64,000 nucleotides of DNA from Caprella mutica (Eukaryota > Arthropoda > Malacostraca > Amphipoda > Caprellidae), in the NCBI GenBank assembly GCA_947561585.1, contig CANNZV010001121.1, positions 1 to 64,000 on the forward strand. Reading direction: 5' to 3'. Position numbers and translations under genes: made by a program. Positions 31,895-42,597 of this stretch are shown here, in pieces. The notes under the pieces are model-generated. The model searched no databases. It was not told where the DNA came from and worked only from the letters and a program-made list of their open reading frames with translations. Each line of letters opens with the position of its first letter. The stretch's first letter is position 1.

Positions 31895-34800
31895 ATGGAT
31901 CCTTCTGGGAAGGATTCTGCTGCTTCGAGCAGCAAGCTAAGTCCTGGGGACTTAGTAGTGGTGGGGGCTAACACTCCTACCAAGGGTACTCTGGGAGTAC
32001 TCATGGCAGCTGGTAGACTTTCGAGTCGTGAGATGCCAGTTGTCAAGGCCATTGTAAATGGCCAATCTGTCTTGTGTCTGGTTGATACAGGCAGCGGGTG
32101 CACGATGGTGTCTACCCGGGTGGTGGTGGGACTTAAGGGCCGAAAGGCCCGTCATTTTATGACAGCTGACGGCAAAACTTCCACCAATGGAAGGGAGTGC
32201 TGGGTGGCAGTGGGATTGCATGGACACTGTTTTAGTGTACGTGCAATTGCCCACAGAGGATTGGAAAATCTCGGAGTTGACTGCCTCCTAGGTGATGACG
32301 TTGTCGATCACATGGGAGGTGTGACGATTCGCAGAGGATCCGATTCTCGTTATTTGGTCGATTGGGGTAAGCCTAATGCGACTGATTGCTGTGGAGTCTT
32401 TTCCAAGGGAAAAAGACGTCCTATAGCATGTGGTGTGGCTCCACCACTGTCGATTTCTGATAAAGATTTCGATGCTGTTTTTGCTAACGGTAAATGGACC
32501 GTGAGCTGGCGCTGGGCTGCTGGCAAGCCAAAACAGCTTCAGACTGGTGTTGGAGAGTACAAATGTACTCGAACACCAGGTGTACACGAGAGGTACACAA
32601 CGGAGATCCAAAGTTGGATTTCCAAAGGTTGGCTAGTAGAGTGGAAAGGACCTGTTAAGGGTGTCATTCCACTGCTGGTCGTTGTCCAGCCTACTAAGGA
32701 CAAGGTTAGGCCGGTAATGGATTACCGTGAGCTTAACCCTTTTGTCGAATCTCATACTGAGGAATCGGCAGTGTGTGCTGAGAAGGTACGCAAGTGGAGA
32801 CAACTGCAGGGGCAGCTTAAGGTCGTAGACCTGAAGGCTGCCTATCTGCAGATTCATGTCTCCAAGGAACTATGGCAGTACCAGATTGTCAGGTATAATG
32901 GAGTCCATTATGCTTTGACACGTCTTGGCTTCGGCCTGACATGTGCACCGAGGATCATGACGATGATTCTCGGTAAAGTTCTTTCGATGGACGATCAAAT
33001 TGATCGTGCCACGGATCATTATATCGATGATATTTTGGTCCAAGAGTCTATTGTTAGTGCTTCTCGAGTTAGGGAACACTTGCATCGATATGGACTCGAA
33101 TCGAAAGAACCGGAAGGGCTTGACGGTGGTCGAGTCCTTGGGATTGCCTTGAATAAGGTGCCCAATGGACATTTGAAAATGTCTAGAGGATCCGAGCTAT
33201 CTTCTTACATATCAGAATCTTCTGGTATGACGAAGAGACACTTGTTTTCTCTGTGTGGTCGGCTCACAGGGCATTACCCTGTAGCGGGTTGGCTAAGGCC
33301 TCATTGCAGCTTTCTGAAGCGATTGGGGTCAGACGGTTCCTGGGACGAACCTGTCAGTGAGTGTGTTCGTAAGCTAGTTGACGAACTGGTGAGTCGAGTC
33401 CTCTCTGAAGATCCTGTGAAGGGTCAGTGGTATGTCAATCCAAACGGTAATGTTACTGTTTGGACTGATGCTAGTTCGCTAGCGATGGGTGTTGTCATTC
33501 AGGTGGATGGCGCACTAGTGGAAGATGCTACCTGGCTTCGAAAGAAGTCAGATCATCACCACATCAACGTCTCAGAGCTTGAGGCTGTTGGGCGTGGAAT
33601 CAACCTAGCAATCACGTGGGGCTTCAAAGCTTTCGCGATTGCTACGGATTCCAGAACTGTGTTGTCCTGGCTAGACAACACGGTTGAGGGCCATTCTCGT
33701 GTGCGCACGAAGGGAGCGGCTCAAATGCTAATCAAGCGACGCTTGGCGGTGATTAAGGAAATCATCAACGAGTATGAACTGGCAGTTGAGTTTCGATTTG
33801 TTTCGACAATCGAAAACAAGGCTGACCAGTTAACTCGGGTAACTAAGAAATGGCTTAGTTATCAAGAGTCTGATGACTCTGAAACAGTAGAGACTGTTTC
33901 GGCGGCTCTTTCGACAGGAAAGACGCTAAAGGATGCCATATGGGCGGCTCATCTGCCGCATCATTTTGGCGTCGATCGCACGCTTTACCTTGGCAAGCAG
34001 ATTAGGTCGGACCTAACTCGCAACCAAGTTAAACGTGAGATCGAAGGATGCGAAGAGTGTCTTCGTATAGATCCTTCAAGAAGGGTTGAGAACTTCGTTG
34101 AGCGAGGTGACTTAGCCGTGGAAGGGAACTGGCATCGTGTAGCTGCTGATGTTACGCACTACAACAATGTCCACTACCTTTCCATCGTTGATTGCGGTCC
34201 GTCGAGGTTCACAATATGGCGAAGGTTGTCGAATGAGACGGCAGCTAGTATTGTGACCAATCTCCAGCAAGTGGTTGTTGAGCACGGACCTTTTGCCGAA
34301 TTGTTGTTAGACAACTCGACGGCATTTAGGTCGGCAACTGTCGAGCAGTTTGCCAGGGATTGGGGAATCTCTTTGCGATTCCGTGCCGCTTACGCCCCAA
34401 GTGGAAATGGAATAGTAGAGAGAAACCATCGCACGATCAAGAGGATCGCTGCACGGGGAAAAATTTCCCCTGAGGTTGCGACATTTTGGTATAATGTCAC
34501 GCCTCGGAAAGGTGTTGAGGACGCATCTGTTCCGTATCGTAAGATTTTCAAGTACCCTTGGAGGGTACCTTACGATATCAACCAGAAGGTTGAAGTGGAG
34601 GGGAAAAATGAGAATTTTTCCATTGGTGACGAGGTATGGGTCAAGCCTGCGATACCCTCGTGCACCAAGCACTGGACTCATGGAAGAGTTACAGAGGTGC
34701 AATCCAAACATGTCATATGTGTGGATGGCATGCCTAGACATGTCCGTGACGTTAGGAAACGTCGAGGCTCCAATGAGGAGACTCCTGAGTATGACTCAGA

Positions 34801-35053
34801 TGAAGATGAGTCAACGTTCTACGACGCTCATGCTGGCACTGAACCTCTCAGTAGATCAGCAGACCAGGTGCAGCCTACGGTTGAGCCAGAGGCTCTAACG
34901 GCAGAGCAGGAGCAGGTTATGGCTGAGTCTGATGAGTCAGACTCTGATAGACCCGAGGAAATCGGTGAAGCTGTCAGGGCTCCCGTGGAGGAGCCAAGAC
35001 GATCAGGTAGGATTCGTCGTCAACCTGGTTGGTTGGCCGACTATGTCCCATGA
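31895..35053 (+). CDS. pol: Pol polyprotein (protease, RT, RNase H, integrase) of gypsy-like element
   Basis: 1,052 residues, uninterrupted. Aspartic protease D-T-G at 64-66 (L-V-D-T-G-S-G). RT about 240-430, with catalytic Asp 312 (V-V-D-L-K-A-A-Y) and a Y-I-D-D box at 376-379. RNase H about 520-650 with Asp 525 (T-D-A-S), Glu 561, Asp 585 and Asp 644. Integrase with an HHCC-type finger (H689/H690 region to C719 and C722) and catalytic Asp 752, Asp 806, Glu 842, i.e. D-53-D-35-E. A basic and acidic C-terminal tail follows; no chromodomain seen. The RT sequence is divergent from textbook gypsy elements, so the clade is unassigned. It would mature gag, copy RNA to DNA and integrate it, making the 5-bp duplication observed. 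All catalytic residues I can identify are present. Confidence 0.95.
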   Translation: MDPSGKDSAASSSKLSPGDLVVVGANTPTKGTLGVLMAAGRLSSREMPVVKAIVNGQSVLCLVDTGSGCTMVSTRVVVGLKGRKARHFMTADGKTSTNGRECWVAVGLHGHCFSVRAIAHRGLENLGVDCLLGDDVVDHMGGVTIRRGSDSRYLVDWGKPNATDCCGVFSKGKRRPIACGVAPPLSISDKDFDAVFANGKWTVSWRWAAGKPKQLQTGVGEYKCTRTPGVHERYTTEIQSWISKGWLVEWKGPVKGVIPLLVVVQPTKDKVRPVMDYRELNPFVESHTEESAVCAEKVRKWRQLQGQLKVVDLKAAYLQIHVSKELWQYQIVRYNGVHYALTRLGFGLTCAPRIMTMILGKVLSMDDQIDRATDHYIDDILVQESIVSASRVREHLHRYGLESKEPEGLDGGRVLGIALNKVPNGHLKMSRGSELSSYISESSGMTKRHLFSLCGRLTGHYPVAGWLRPHCSFLKRLGSDGSWDEPVSECVRKLVDELVSRVLSEDPVKGQWYVNPNGNVTVWTDASSLAMGVVIQVDGALVEDATWLRKKSDHHHINVSELEAVGRGINLAITWGFKAFAIATDSRTVLSWLDNTVEGHSRVRTKGAAQMLIKRRLAVIKEIINEYELAVEFRFVSTIENKADQLTRVTKKWLSYQESDDSETVETVSAALSTGKTLKDAIWAAHLPHHFGVDRTLYLGKQIRSDLTRNQVKREIEGCEECLRIDPSRRVENFVERGDLAVEGNWHRVAADVTHYNNVHYLSIVDCGPSRFTIWRRLSNETAASIVTNLQQVVVEHGPFAELLLDNSTAFRSATVEQFARDWGISLRFRAAYAPSGNGIVERNHRTIKRIAARGKISPEVATFWYNVTPRKGVEDASVPYRKIFKYPWRVPYDINQKVEVEGKNENFSIGDEVWVKPAIPSCTKHWTHGRVTEVQSKHVICVDGMPRHVRDVRKRRGSNEETPEYDSDEDESTFYDAHAGTEPLSRSADQVQPTVEPEALTAEQEQVMAESDESDSDRPEEIGEAVRAPVEEPRRSGRIRRQPGWLADYVP

Positions 35054-35059
35054 GTTCTT

Positions 35060-35076
35060 AAAGGAACTAGGGGGGA
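35060..35076 (+). other. Polypurine tract
   Basis: AAAGGAACTAGGGGGGA directly precedes the TG of the 3' LTR. It serves as plus-strand primer in LTR retrotransposons. Confidence 0.8.
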
Positions 35077-35878
35077 TGTGGTAACTTGCTGTACTAATCT
35101 GTGATTACAAAAATGGTTGGAAGCGGCAAGCCACTGATAATGACACAGGATTTTTTGAAGTGACCGCAGTAGCGTTTGAGACCTGGTTCTGTAAAGTGTT
35201 CTGTGAGTGTTTCAAGCTTTGTCTGTGACAAAAGTGTTTTGTAAGTAACGTGTTACTTGCCTAACGGTTAGGTAGTTTTTGGGAGTACTTGTTGTACTAG
35301 CGTCGGTTTACTTTGGAAGTAAACCACGTAGTGGTGAGTTGCTTTCCTAAGCACGCAAGTTGAGGTTTGCATTTTGTGTGATTTGCTTCCTGATAATGAC
35401 ACAGGATTTTTTGAAGTGACCGCAGTAGCGTTTGAGACCTGGTTCTGTAAAGTGTTCTGTGAGTGTTTCAAGCTTTGTCTGTGACAAAAGTGTTTTGTAA
35501 GTAACGTGTTACTTGCCTAACGGTTAGGTAGTTTTTGGGAGTACTTGTTGTACTAGCGTCGGTTTACTTTGGAAGTAAACCACGTAGTGGTGAGTTGCTT
35601 TCCTAAGCACGCAAGTTGAGGTTTGCATTTTGTGTGATTTGCTTCCTAGGTACAACCTTTTTGTACTGTGAGTACAAGAAGTGTTTACCGGTTGTCTCAT
35701 CATACGGTTGTACGTTGTACAATCAGGTGTGAGTTGGCCAGTTAAAGGGGTGGTTGGAGACTGTGCAAGAGTTCTAGGAACTCGCAACTAGGATTGCAGT
35801 TAGTTTTTGCTTTGGCTAACTAACCAGTGACGTCACTGCATCAGCTCTTGGGAGCTAGCAACTGAGGTTGTTCCTTCA
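35077..35878 (+). repeat. 3' LTR (802 bp) with internal 256-bp duplication
   Basis: Same ends as the 5' LTR (TGTGGTAAC...TTCCTTCA). The segment from CTGATAATGACACAGG at 35134 is repeated in tandem from 35390, period 256, exactly the length difference from the 546-bp 5' LTR. The junction is CTTCCTGATAATG, sharing only CT with the normal continuation CTTCCTAGG. Confidence 0.93.
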
Positions 35879-35883
35879 AAGTT

Positions 35884-36671
35884 TTAACCTGCTAAACCCC
35901 TAATTTTCTTTAAATTTGTTCCCTTGCTTACGTCACGTCACAAATCACTCAAATGTCGCTACTTATCAATATTGGTATTCCTAGTAGGGATTTAAAGAAG
36001 GCACCAAAGAGTAAAGCTTTGTGAGCTGTGGTTACAAATCGAGTGTTTTGTGACCTTGACGTCAAAAGGCAACACACATAAATAGAAAATTAAGGTTAAG
36101 CAGTGTGAATAACATTAATGGATTCATCTCTGTTTTTATAATAGAACGTTCTTCAATTGTATTAAATATTATTTTATAGTGTTGCTGTTATAACGTCACG
36201 CAAACAACATACCTCGGTTGTCCTTACAATATTTCAATTCTATTCCCCGATTTTAAAACCAGATGGCGCCACGACGCACTTTTAAAAGAAATTGTTGACA
36301 GAAGTGTATCTTATTGTAGTATAATATCTTTGGCATAACTCTTTAAATTTTTAGAAAAAAATTAATTTGATAGCTTGCACAAGTTACAATCCAGGCCAGG
36401 ATAACTAAAGTTTCTAAATCAGTCAATAATTTTTTTTTGTGTATTCATAACTAAATCCAATGCCATAGAAATGTTAAATGACAAGATTTTCCGAAAGTTC
36501 TGCAAAGTTGAAGTGATTATATAATTTTATCTATTTCAATGTGTTGTGTAGGCTCTGGGAAATTTTGTTCTTGGAAATTTCTGTCTTGGAAAATTCAGTC
36601 TCTGTTTATAAAGGTGTTATGAAAGAATAATATTATGAAAAGTTGAAATTATTATTTCTTAAATGTGTAGT
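35884..36671. other. Intergenic DNA
   Basis: No gene. AT-rich with a small GC-richer patch around AGATGGCGCCACGACGC at 36263. Confidence 0.5.
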
Positions 36672-37136
36672 TTATTTATTAATATAGGATAACAGCATTG
36701 CTACTAATAATTTGTCACTCACTTTCTCACCGGCTTGATTGAGTTGTGTTGAAGATTTTTCAGCCCTTAACATAAAATCAGTTACATTTTCGGATTCTCT
36801 TTTCTTAAGAGACGTCAACTCGCAATACAGAGATGGGATTCTTGGTTTACTGCTTCCAAGGTAGTGCTCCCGCATAATAGTTAGCGCTTTCTTGCCATCA
36901 TCTTGGGAGTCCCGAATTATCAGAGATAAACTCGTATCATCAAGGTACTGGACCAGTTCCGCAAAAACGAGTCCATTTTTCTCTGCGTCTACTTCTGTGC
37001 TCTCAATAACTTTGAGCAACTTTTGTAGCCTCAAATGCGCCTTAAACTTAACCTCCCATAATTCATACTTTTCTTGGTCACCATCAAAATACAGCCGTTT
37101 GCTGGGCCCATAACCTGTTGATGTCATGCTGTCCAA
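36672..37136 (-). pseudogene. Copia-type gag fragment
   Basis: A 154-codon frame from ATG at 37136 matches the N-terminal gag region of Ty1/copia elements: start followed by a Y-F-D-G-D-Q-E-K-Y-E-L-W-E-V-K-F segment (the G-D/N-x-Y-x-x-W pattern), a Leu-rich helical middle with L-I-I-R-D-S-Q, then Y-L-G-S-S-K, L-T-S-L-K and V-T-D-F-M-L-R. The frame stops before any zinc knuckle, and no protease, integrase or RT follows downstream on the minus strand. It is either a truncated copy or a domesticated gag-like gene; the absence of flanking LTRs and the AT-rich setting favour a fragment. Confidence 0.7.
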
Positions 37137-37680
37137 GCTATATTAGTATGAACTATTTAAATGGGAGGCAAGTGAAACAATGTTTAAGTATTACATGTAT
37201 TGAGACTCATAGCACGGTATAAGGCGAACTAACTAATTGATAGAGGATTTACTACAGAGTATAAAATTAAATGGAATGATGGTACACATAATAGCTATAT
37301 AGGTAATCACCTAGTAGATGGTAAAGACAATATGAGGATTACTAAATTAACAACAGCTAAAATTGTTTTCTATGCAGGGGTCCCTGAAGAAACGCTATAG
37401 GGAACCTCTTTTTTTCAACTTAATGCATTAAAAATAATTAAAATATATTTATTTATTTGAAAGTTATGCTTAAATTATGGTTAAATATTTCAAACCGAAA
37501 TGTGCCTCTCAGGCTCATTAATTGATCGTTCCATGTTTGAATATTTTTTTAACTTGTCAATGAAAGAGGAATGCACAGTGAACATTTTCTTTACATAAAA
37601 TTTGAATACTTTTGTATTCAGTTCGGTATTTTCTTATATATTAAATTTTTTTTTAGTTTGTCACTATATTGTTAATTTAT
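37137..37680. other. Intergenic DNA
   Basis: AT-rich. Nothing recognised. Confidence 0.5.
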
Positions 37681-37806
37681 TTTATAGTGGCAATTTTTCA
37701 CAGTGGCAATTTTCTGGGTGGCAGCTTTCCCTCAGTGGCAATTTTCCCATAGTGGTAGTTTTCCCGGGGGCAATCTTCCCAGTGGCAATTTTCTGCGCAC
37801 GATAAC
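37681..37806. repeat. 16-bp arrayed arm (GGGAAAATTGCCACTG on minus strand)
   Basis: Seven or so imperfect units that read, on the minus strand, GGGAAAATTGCCACTG with variants. The minus-strand array starts GGTTATCGTGCGCAG at 37806, a GGT terminus as in the fold-back elements at 21 and 53 kb. No opposite arm was found nearby, so it may be a solo arm. The open frame across it is a repeat artefact. Confidence 0.7.
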
Positions 37807-37871
37807 CAAGCTACTATGATACTGACAAATAATAAGTTTACCAGATCTGTAAAGCAAGAATTTGTTATCAC

Positions 37872-39065
37872 TAGGGTTGTGACAATATTCTTTTTGAAAT
37901 ATGCTTTATGCTTTAAGCTTGTTAAATATGCTTTTATGCTTTTTATATATGCTTTTTATGCTTAAAATATGCCTTTTATGCTCAAAATATGCTTTTTATG
38001 CGTTCAGGTTAGCTTTATATGCTATATGATATGCGTTCAGGTTAGCTTTATATGTTCTAATTTCTTTGAAATAAGGCTAATTGTATTGTCAAATGTCAAA
38101 TTGAGACAGTTTAATCTGTATTAGGTAACCAAAATAGTGAACAGTTTTAGACAATAGCTTGCACAATAAAGAAAGCATTTATTACATTTGATGATCATAA
38201 CTGTTTTTAAATTCTCGAAAATAATTCTACGTCTGTTATCTGCTATAATTTGTAGTCTTAACTCATTTCAAATTTAAAAAATAAGGTTCCTCTGGGAATA
38301 AAAAATATGGTACCAAAACGTCCTATAGTAACGAAACGTCCTAGCACCGTTTACAATGGGGACGTGTCATTAGTCCGACAGTTACATCTTTCTGTGATAT
38401 TTCTCGTTATATTTTTTGATTAAAATAAAAAATATTACATAAATATACATTATAGATACCTAAACCAATTTAAAATAATACAATATTTACCTTTATTTTT
38501 TTTTTTTACTTTGGTATATATTTTACTTTATTTCTAATATTAGCTAATATGTATGATGCATTTCCTCATTCGATTTAATGGAGTTTGTTGTTCTGCACAC
38601 TTCATGATTTTTTAATGACCTGGCAGGGGGGTTAGGGGGGTAGCACATCCCATCCCCCTATATACATATATTTTTATATTCAATCAGAAATAAACTGCAA
38701 AAGTGTAGAACTAATGGAGAGTCGCACCAATGAATAGTAAGAGTTTACAATAGGTAAAGCGTAACACAAAATGGCAGCTCCTATTGTGTACTCCTTATTG
38801 AAATTATTAGTATTAATTATCGCCTTACAGGCGATGATTCAATGATTCAATAAGGTAATTTCCTCACCTAGTTTTTAAACTTAAAAACTCTTGAATCATT
38901 CATTCAAACCATAAAAATTAGTTTGTATTTCATTTGCAGTCACTTGGACTATTTGATTAACTAAAAGCATATTTTGAGAATATTCTTTATTTCAAAAAAT
39001 ATGCTTTATTGCTAAAAAGCATAAAGAATAATTCTTTAAGCCAAAAGAATATTGTCACAACCCTA
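37872..39065. mobile_element. hAT-type non-autonomous element with 8-bp target duplication
   Basis: Bounded by perfect direct repeats GTTATCAC (37864-37871 and 39066-39073). Termini TAGGGTTGTGACAATATTC and its exact reverse complement form a 19-bp inverted repeat, followed on both sides by subterminal repeats of TATGCTTT / AAAGCATA. 1,194 bp with no transposase. The 8-bp duplication and TAGGG terminus fit the hAT superfamily. The interior includes a segment at 38580-38640 (CTGCACACTTCATGATT) shared with loci at 9.7, 53.3 and 55.4 kb. Confidence 0.9.
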
Positions 39066-39073
39066 GTTATCAC

Positions 39074-39589
39074 AAACATATAAGAAGAAGTTCTCAATTG
39101 GATGGAGAATATTGATATCCAATTTATGAGTCTATGAAATTAACAGACAGATCAGCAAGCAGGTCAGCGACTAAACTGACGGTTGGCGTGGAATATGCCA
39201 AAGAGGTCACTCGGATGACACTGTTTCTTAGGCCTATGGGATAAATTGTTTACAAACTTTCTAGCTCTGCGAGAGTTGTTACTATCGTATACAATTACAA
39301 GGTGTGCGTGTGATGATGGTTATAAAGAAATATGATTTTGTATTACAATTAAGAAATAAATTCTATTTTTTATTTAGTTAGGAGGATTAACTTTTTTAGG
39401 ATGAAGCATGCTGTCAAAATAAGATAATTAATATATTAAATCAAAGGAGAGTTATGATTTTTATTTTATATATTTTTTGTATTGTATTTTCTATTCTAAT
39501 TCCCCGATACACTTATTATAGTATTCAATTTCAAAATAAATAAAATGAAGGTACTAACACACACTCGGCATTAGGGAGTTTAAGGGATA
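39074..39589. other. Intergenic DNA
   Basis: No gene. AT-rich. Confidence 0.5.
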
Positions 39590-40100
39590 TGACAGGGACA
39601 CTGAGTGTATATAAAGATGGAGGTAGCATAGCAGAGGCATAAAGGGGCCTTTACATGGTAAGTGCTCAGTGCCACTTTGTGGTGACACTGCTCTATGCCA
39701 CGCCCACTTTGCTACTTGCCCCACCCTTTTTGGTCAAACTTGGTGGTGACCAAGCTATCGCTCTGAGAGTGAACGCTCACCACAAAGTGCCACTGTCTGT
39801 CAGTAGCGATTGCCAGACAATCAACAACCCCTTTCATTGGCCTAGTTGAAGAGCACCCATGCCTATGGAAAATCAAATCTGAAGATTATAAAGGTAAAAC
39901 ACTAACAGCGTTAGTGTTTAATAGCATATTAGATGCTAACCACGATACTAAAGTGTCAGTGCCCACCAAAGCACATTCTGCTCGTGTAAAGGCGCTGAGC
40001 TAATTGGTGGGCAGTGTGGTGAATAGTGGCACTGACCAGTGCTCGTGTAATGGCCCCTTAAGTGATGCCAAAAAGTGGCGTAATGGGCGTGTCTAAACCC
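39590..40100 (+). repeat. Inverted partner of 51925-52020, split by a MITE
   Basis: Sequence around CACTGAGTGTATATAAAGATGG and AGGTAGCAT (39600-39630) plus GATGCCAAAAAGTGGCG and GGGCGTGTCT (40064-40095) recurs in reverse orientation near 51930-52015. The two halves are separated here by the Harbinger-like MITE at 39643-40058. Confidence 0.65.
39643..40058. mobile_element. Harbinger-like MITE with TAA duplication
   Basis: Inverted termini AGGGGCCTTTACATGG at the left and, inverted, AGGGGCCATTACACGAG at the right, continuing to GCTCAGTGCCACT / GGTCAGTGCCACT. Flanked by TAA on both sides (39640-39642, 40059-40061). 416 bp, GC-richer than its surroundings and non-coding. A TWA duplication with GGGCC-like ends fits PIF/Harbinger. 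Confidence 0.8.
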
Positions 40101-40270
40101 CAGTATATAGAATATGTATTGACAATCGAGACGTTTAGTGTACGTGACGTCATCATATCAACACTCTAAAACCAAAATTGTCACTACTTATCACTCTATT
40201 GTCATTGCTATGTATACTTTTCATACTGTGGTCTGAACCCATGGCGCCCCTCCCACTCACATCTGTTTAA

Positions 40271-40849
40271 AGCCCGTATTACACTGTGGCGCTCGCCATG
40301 GCGCTGTTGTCTCTCTCTACAGATATGGCGCTCACCATTCTCAAAATTGCTATTACACTAGACGAGTCGATATGGCGGTGATCGTGCATTGAAATTTAGG
40401 GAAAATTGAAAAATTTACTATGAAATGAATCTCAACAATAAAATTCGGTGTCATCACGAATATATATTCAGTTAATTATCTTTTTGATAGTTCTGTGAAG
40501 CAATTCCATGCGTATATATTAAAAAGTTAAATTCCATTGATTGTATGGCAACACTGGACACTACACAGAAGCGTTCATTCCTTTTTAGTATCGCGCAGTA
40601 GCCGTACAAAGTCTTAAATAACTTTTAAAATGAAACAAAATACTTTTTCCACTACTTCAAATCTCTTTAGCAGGTTTCAGTGACAATTTCATCACCTCTA
40701 AAACGGTGGCGGTGTTCGTTCTATCGCGCAGTGAGCGATCACAAATTAATGGCGCTCGCCATGGAATTGTTTGCTATTCGAGAGAAAAGGGGCGGAGTTA
40801 GAGAGAAAAATTACAAAACCGTGGCAACCGCCACAGTGTAATAGGGGCT
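40271..40849. mobile_element. MITE family C, copy 1 (intact)
   Basis: 579 bp with inverted ends AGCCCGTATTACACTGTGGC and, inverted, AGCCCCTATTACACTGTGGC. Flanked by TAA at 40268-40270 and TAA at 40850-40852, the latter shared with copy 2. Harbinger-like by the duplication. Its site ACTTCAAATCTCTTTAGCAG at about 40666 is the unoccupied equivalent of the BEL insertion point in copy 2. Confidence 0.85.
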
Positions 40850-41241
40850 TAAAGCCCGTATTACACTGTAGCACTCGCCATAGCGGTGTTGTCTCTCTCT
40901 ACAGATATGGCGCTCACCATTCTCAAAATTGCTATTACACTAGACGAGTCGATATGGCGGTGATCGTGCATTAAAATTTAGGGAAAATTGAAAAATTTAC
41001 TATGAAATGAATCGTACCAATAAAATTCAATGTCATCACGAATATATATTCAGTTAATTATCTTTTTGATAGTTGTGTGAAGCAATTCCATGCCTATATA
41101 TTAAGAAGTTTAATTCCATTGATTGTATGGCAACACTGGACACTACACAGAAGCGTTCATTCTTTTTTTTTGTATCGCGCAGTAGCAGTACAAAGTCTTA
41201 AATAACTTTTAAAATGAAACAAAATACTTTTTCCACTACTT

Positions 41242-41246
41242 CAAAT
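41242..41246. repeat. Target-site duplication CAAAT of BEL element
   Basis: CAAAT at 41242-41246 and 50027-50031. The intact paralogous site in MITE C copy 1 has a single CAAAT at about 40669. Confidence 0.93.
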
Positions 41247-42597
41247 TTTATAAAACGTTAATATGAGTGATTAAAATGATAGTTTAGCTTCGTAAATAAA
41301 TTTAGTGTTAATTTGAATTTTCGTTAATTTGAGTGTAAAATTCCTGACAAAAATTTAGTTTAGTTATGACTTAAATGAAATGGCATATAGGTATGAGGAA
41401 GGTTTGAGGAAAACAAATATGAATGATTAAACTATATATTGCTATGGAGATGTCCAAAAGGCAGCCTCCAATTGTTTCATCCAGCGCACGTATAGAAGTA
41501 TAGCACATATGTAGCCGCACTAGTTAGGCAGCATTAGCTACACGTCTGTACACCGTCCACAGGACACTGAATAAAAGAAAGAAAATATGAAATGCCTAAT
41601 ATTACTATAGAAAACAGATAGAGAGGAACACTAATTTATATTGGAACTAGTTAACATGAAGTTTATTGTACAATGTGAATAGGAGTTTATAAGAATAATT
41701 AAAAAGTTTAAATGGTTTAGATATTAAATAGGTTTAGATATTAAATAGTTTTCTATAGGATTCTATAACGTAGTTAGGTTTATATCGTAATTAGGGTTAT
41801 ATAGTAATAGCGTAATTAGGGTTATATAGTAATAGCGTAATTAGGGTTATATAGTAATAAATTGTAATAGATCGTAATAAATTGTAATAGATCGTAATAA
41901 ATTGTAATAGATCGTAATAAATTGTAATAGATCGTAATAAATTGTAATAGATCGTAATAAATTGTAATAATAAGTTATTAACAAAGCAGTGTTATGCGGA
42001 AAATAGCGTGATAAAGTGAATTTGTAAAGTAATTATGAGGTCACTGAAATTTTAATAAGAATGAGCGAAGTCCCCCAAAAGTTAACACTTACGGCATAGA
42101 CATTTCCAGTCACTCCAAAAATCTACCAGTCTCCGTTGTCAAAATCGTCCGTCTCAGCTCCTTGGCATCAGTTACTACATTCGTAGTACATCTGAATGCC
42201 ATCTAGGGTATCCCTCATCCATTGCCATCCACGGGATCCCAAAGGGTTCTCACTCCTCCATACTAATGGTTCGTAGTATTAGAAGAACTAGCAATGAGAT
42301 TGGTTCGGATCATACTATGGGATAAATTATTCACCACTGCAATTCACAATTAGTAGGAAAGTGGAGACGAGGCTGTTAGTTACACTGAGTGTGTTTATCT
42401 TCAGGTAACTGTAACGATACTGACTAGGTTTGTGCTATGTAGCACACAGGTTAATTCTGAGCGATATCTTCAGAACTTTCCGCTAGTGAAAACTTCGGAA
42501 GACCTCGCTCATATATTTACTTTATAAATTGTAGATATTTAGTCATGAGAGTTATGATTTTAAAATATTATTCATACTCAATTATATATTTTAGACA
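41247..42597 (-). repeat. 3' LTR of BEL element (1,351 bp)
   Basis: On the minus strand it starts TGTCTAAAATATA and ends CGTTTTATAAA. It includes three copies of a 25-base unit (GTAATTAGGGTTATATAGTAATAGC-like; near 41792-41866) and about seven of a 20-base unit (ATTGTAATAGATCGTAATAA; 41870-41965). Confidence 0.93.

Larger units (their letters stand above)
30362..35878 (+). mobile_element. Intact Ty3/gypsy-like LTR retrotransposon
   Basis: Complete 5,517-bp element: 5' LTR 30362-30907, gag 30945-31886, pol 31895-35053, polypurine tract, 3' LTR 35077-35878, with a perfect 5-bp duplication AAGTT. The protein order is protease, RT, RNase H, integrase, i.e. the gypsy order. It is very compact: 37 bases from 5' LTR to gag and 23 bases from the pol stop to the 3' LTR. 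The LTRs look identical by eye, except that the 3' LTR carries a 256-bp internal duplication. No envelope gene. Probably recent and possibly still active. Confidence 0.95.

Noticed and set aside
31952..34741. Minus-strand open frames up to 144 codons
   Set aside because: Shadows of the gypsy-like gag and pol genes; no motifs of their own.
37602..37805. 67-codon plus-strand frame with repeated S-G-N-F motifs
   Set aside because: It is the 16-base array read in one frame; no conserved protein.
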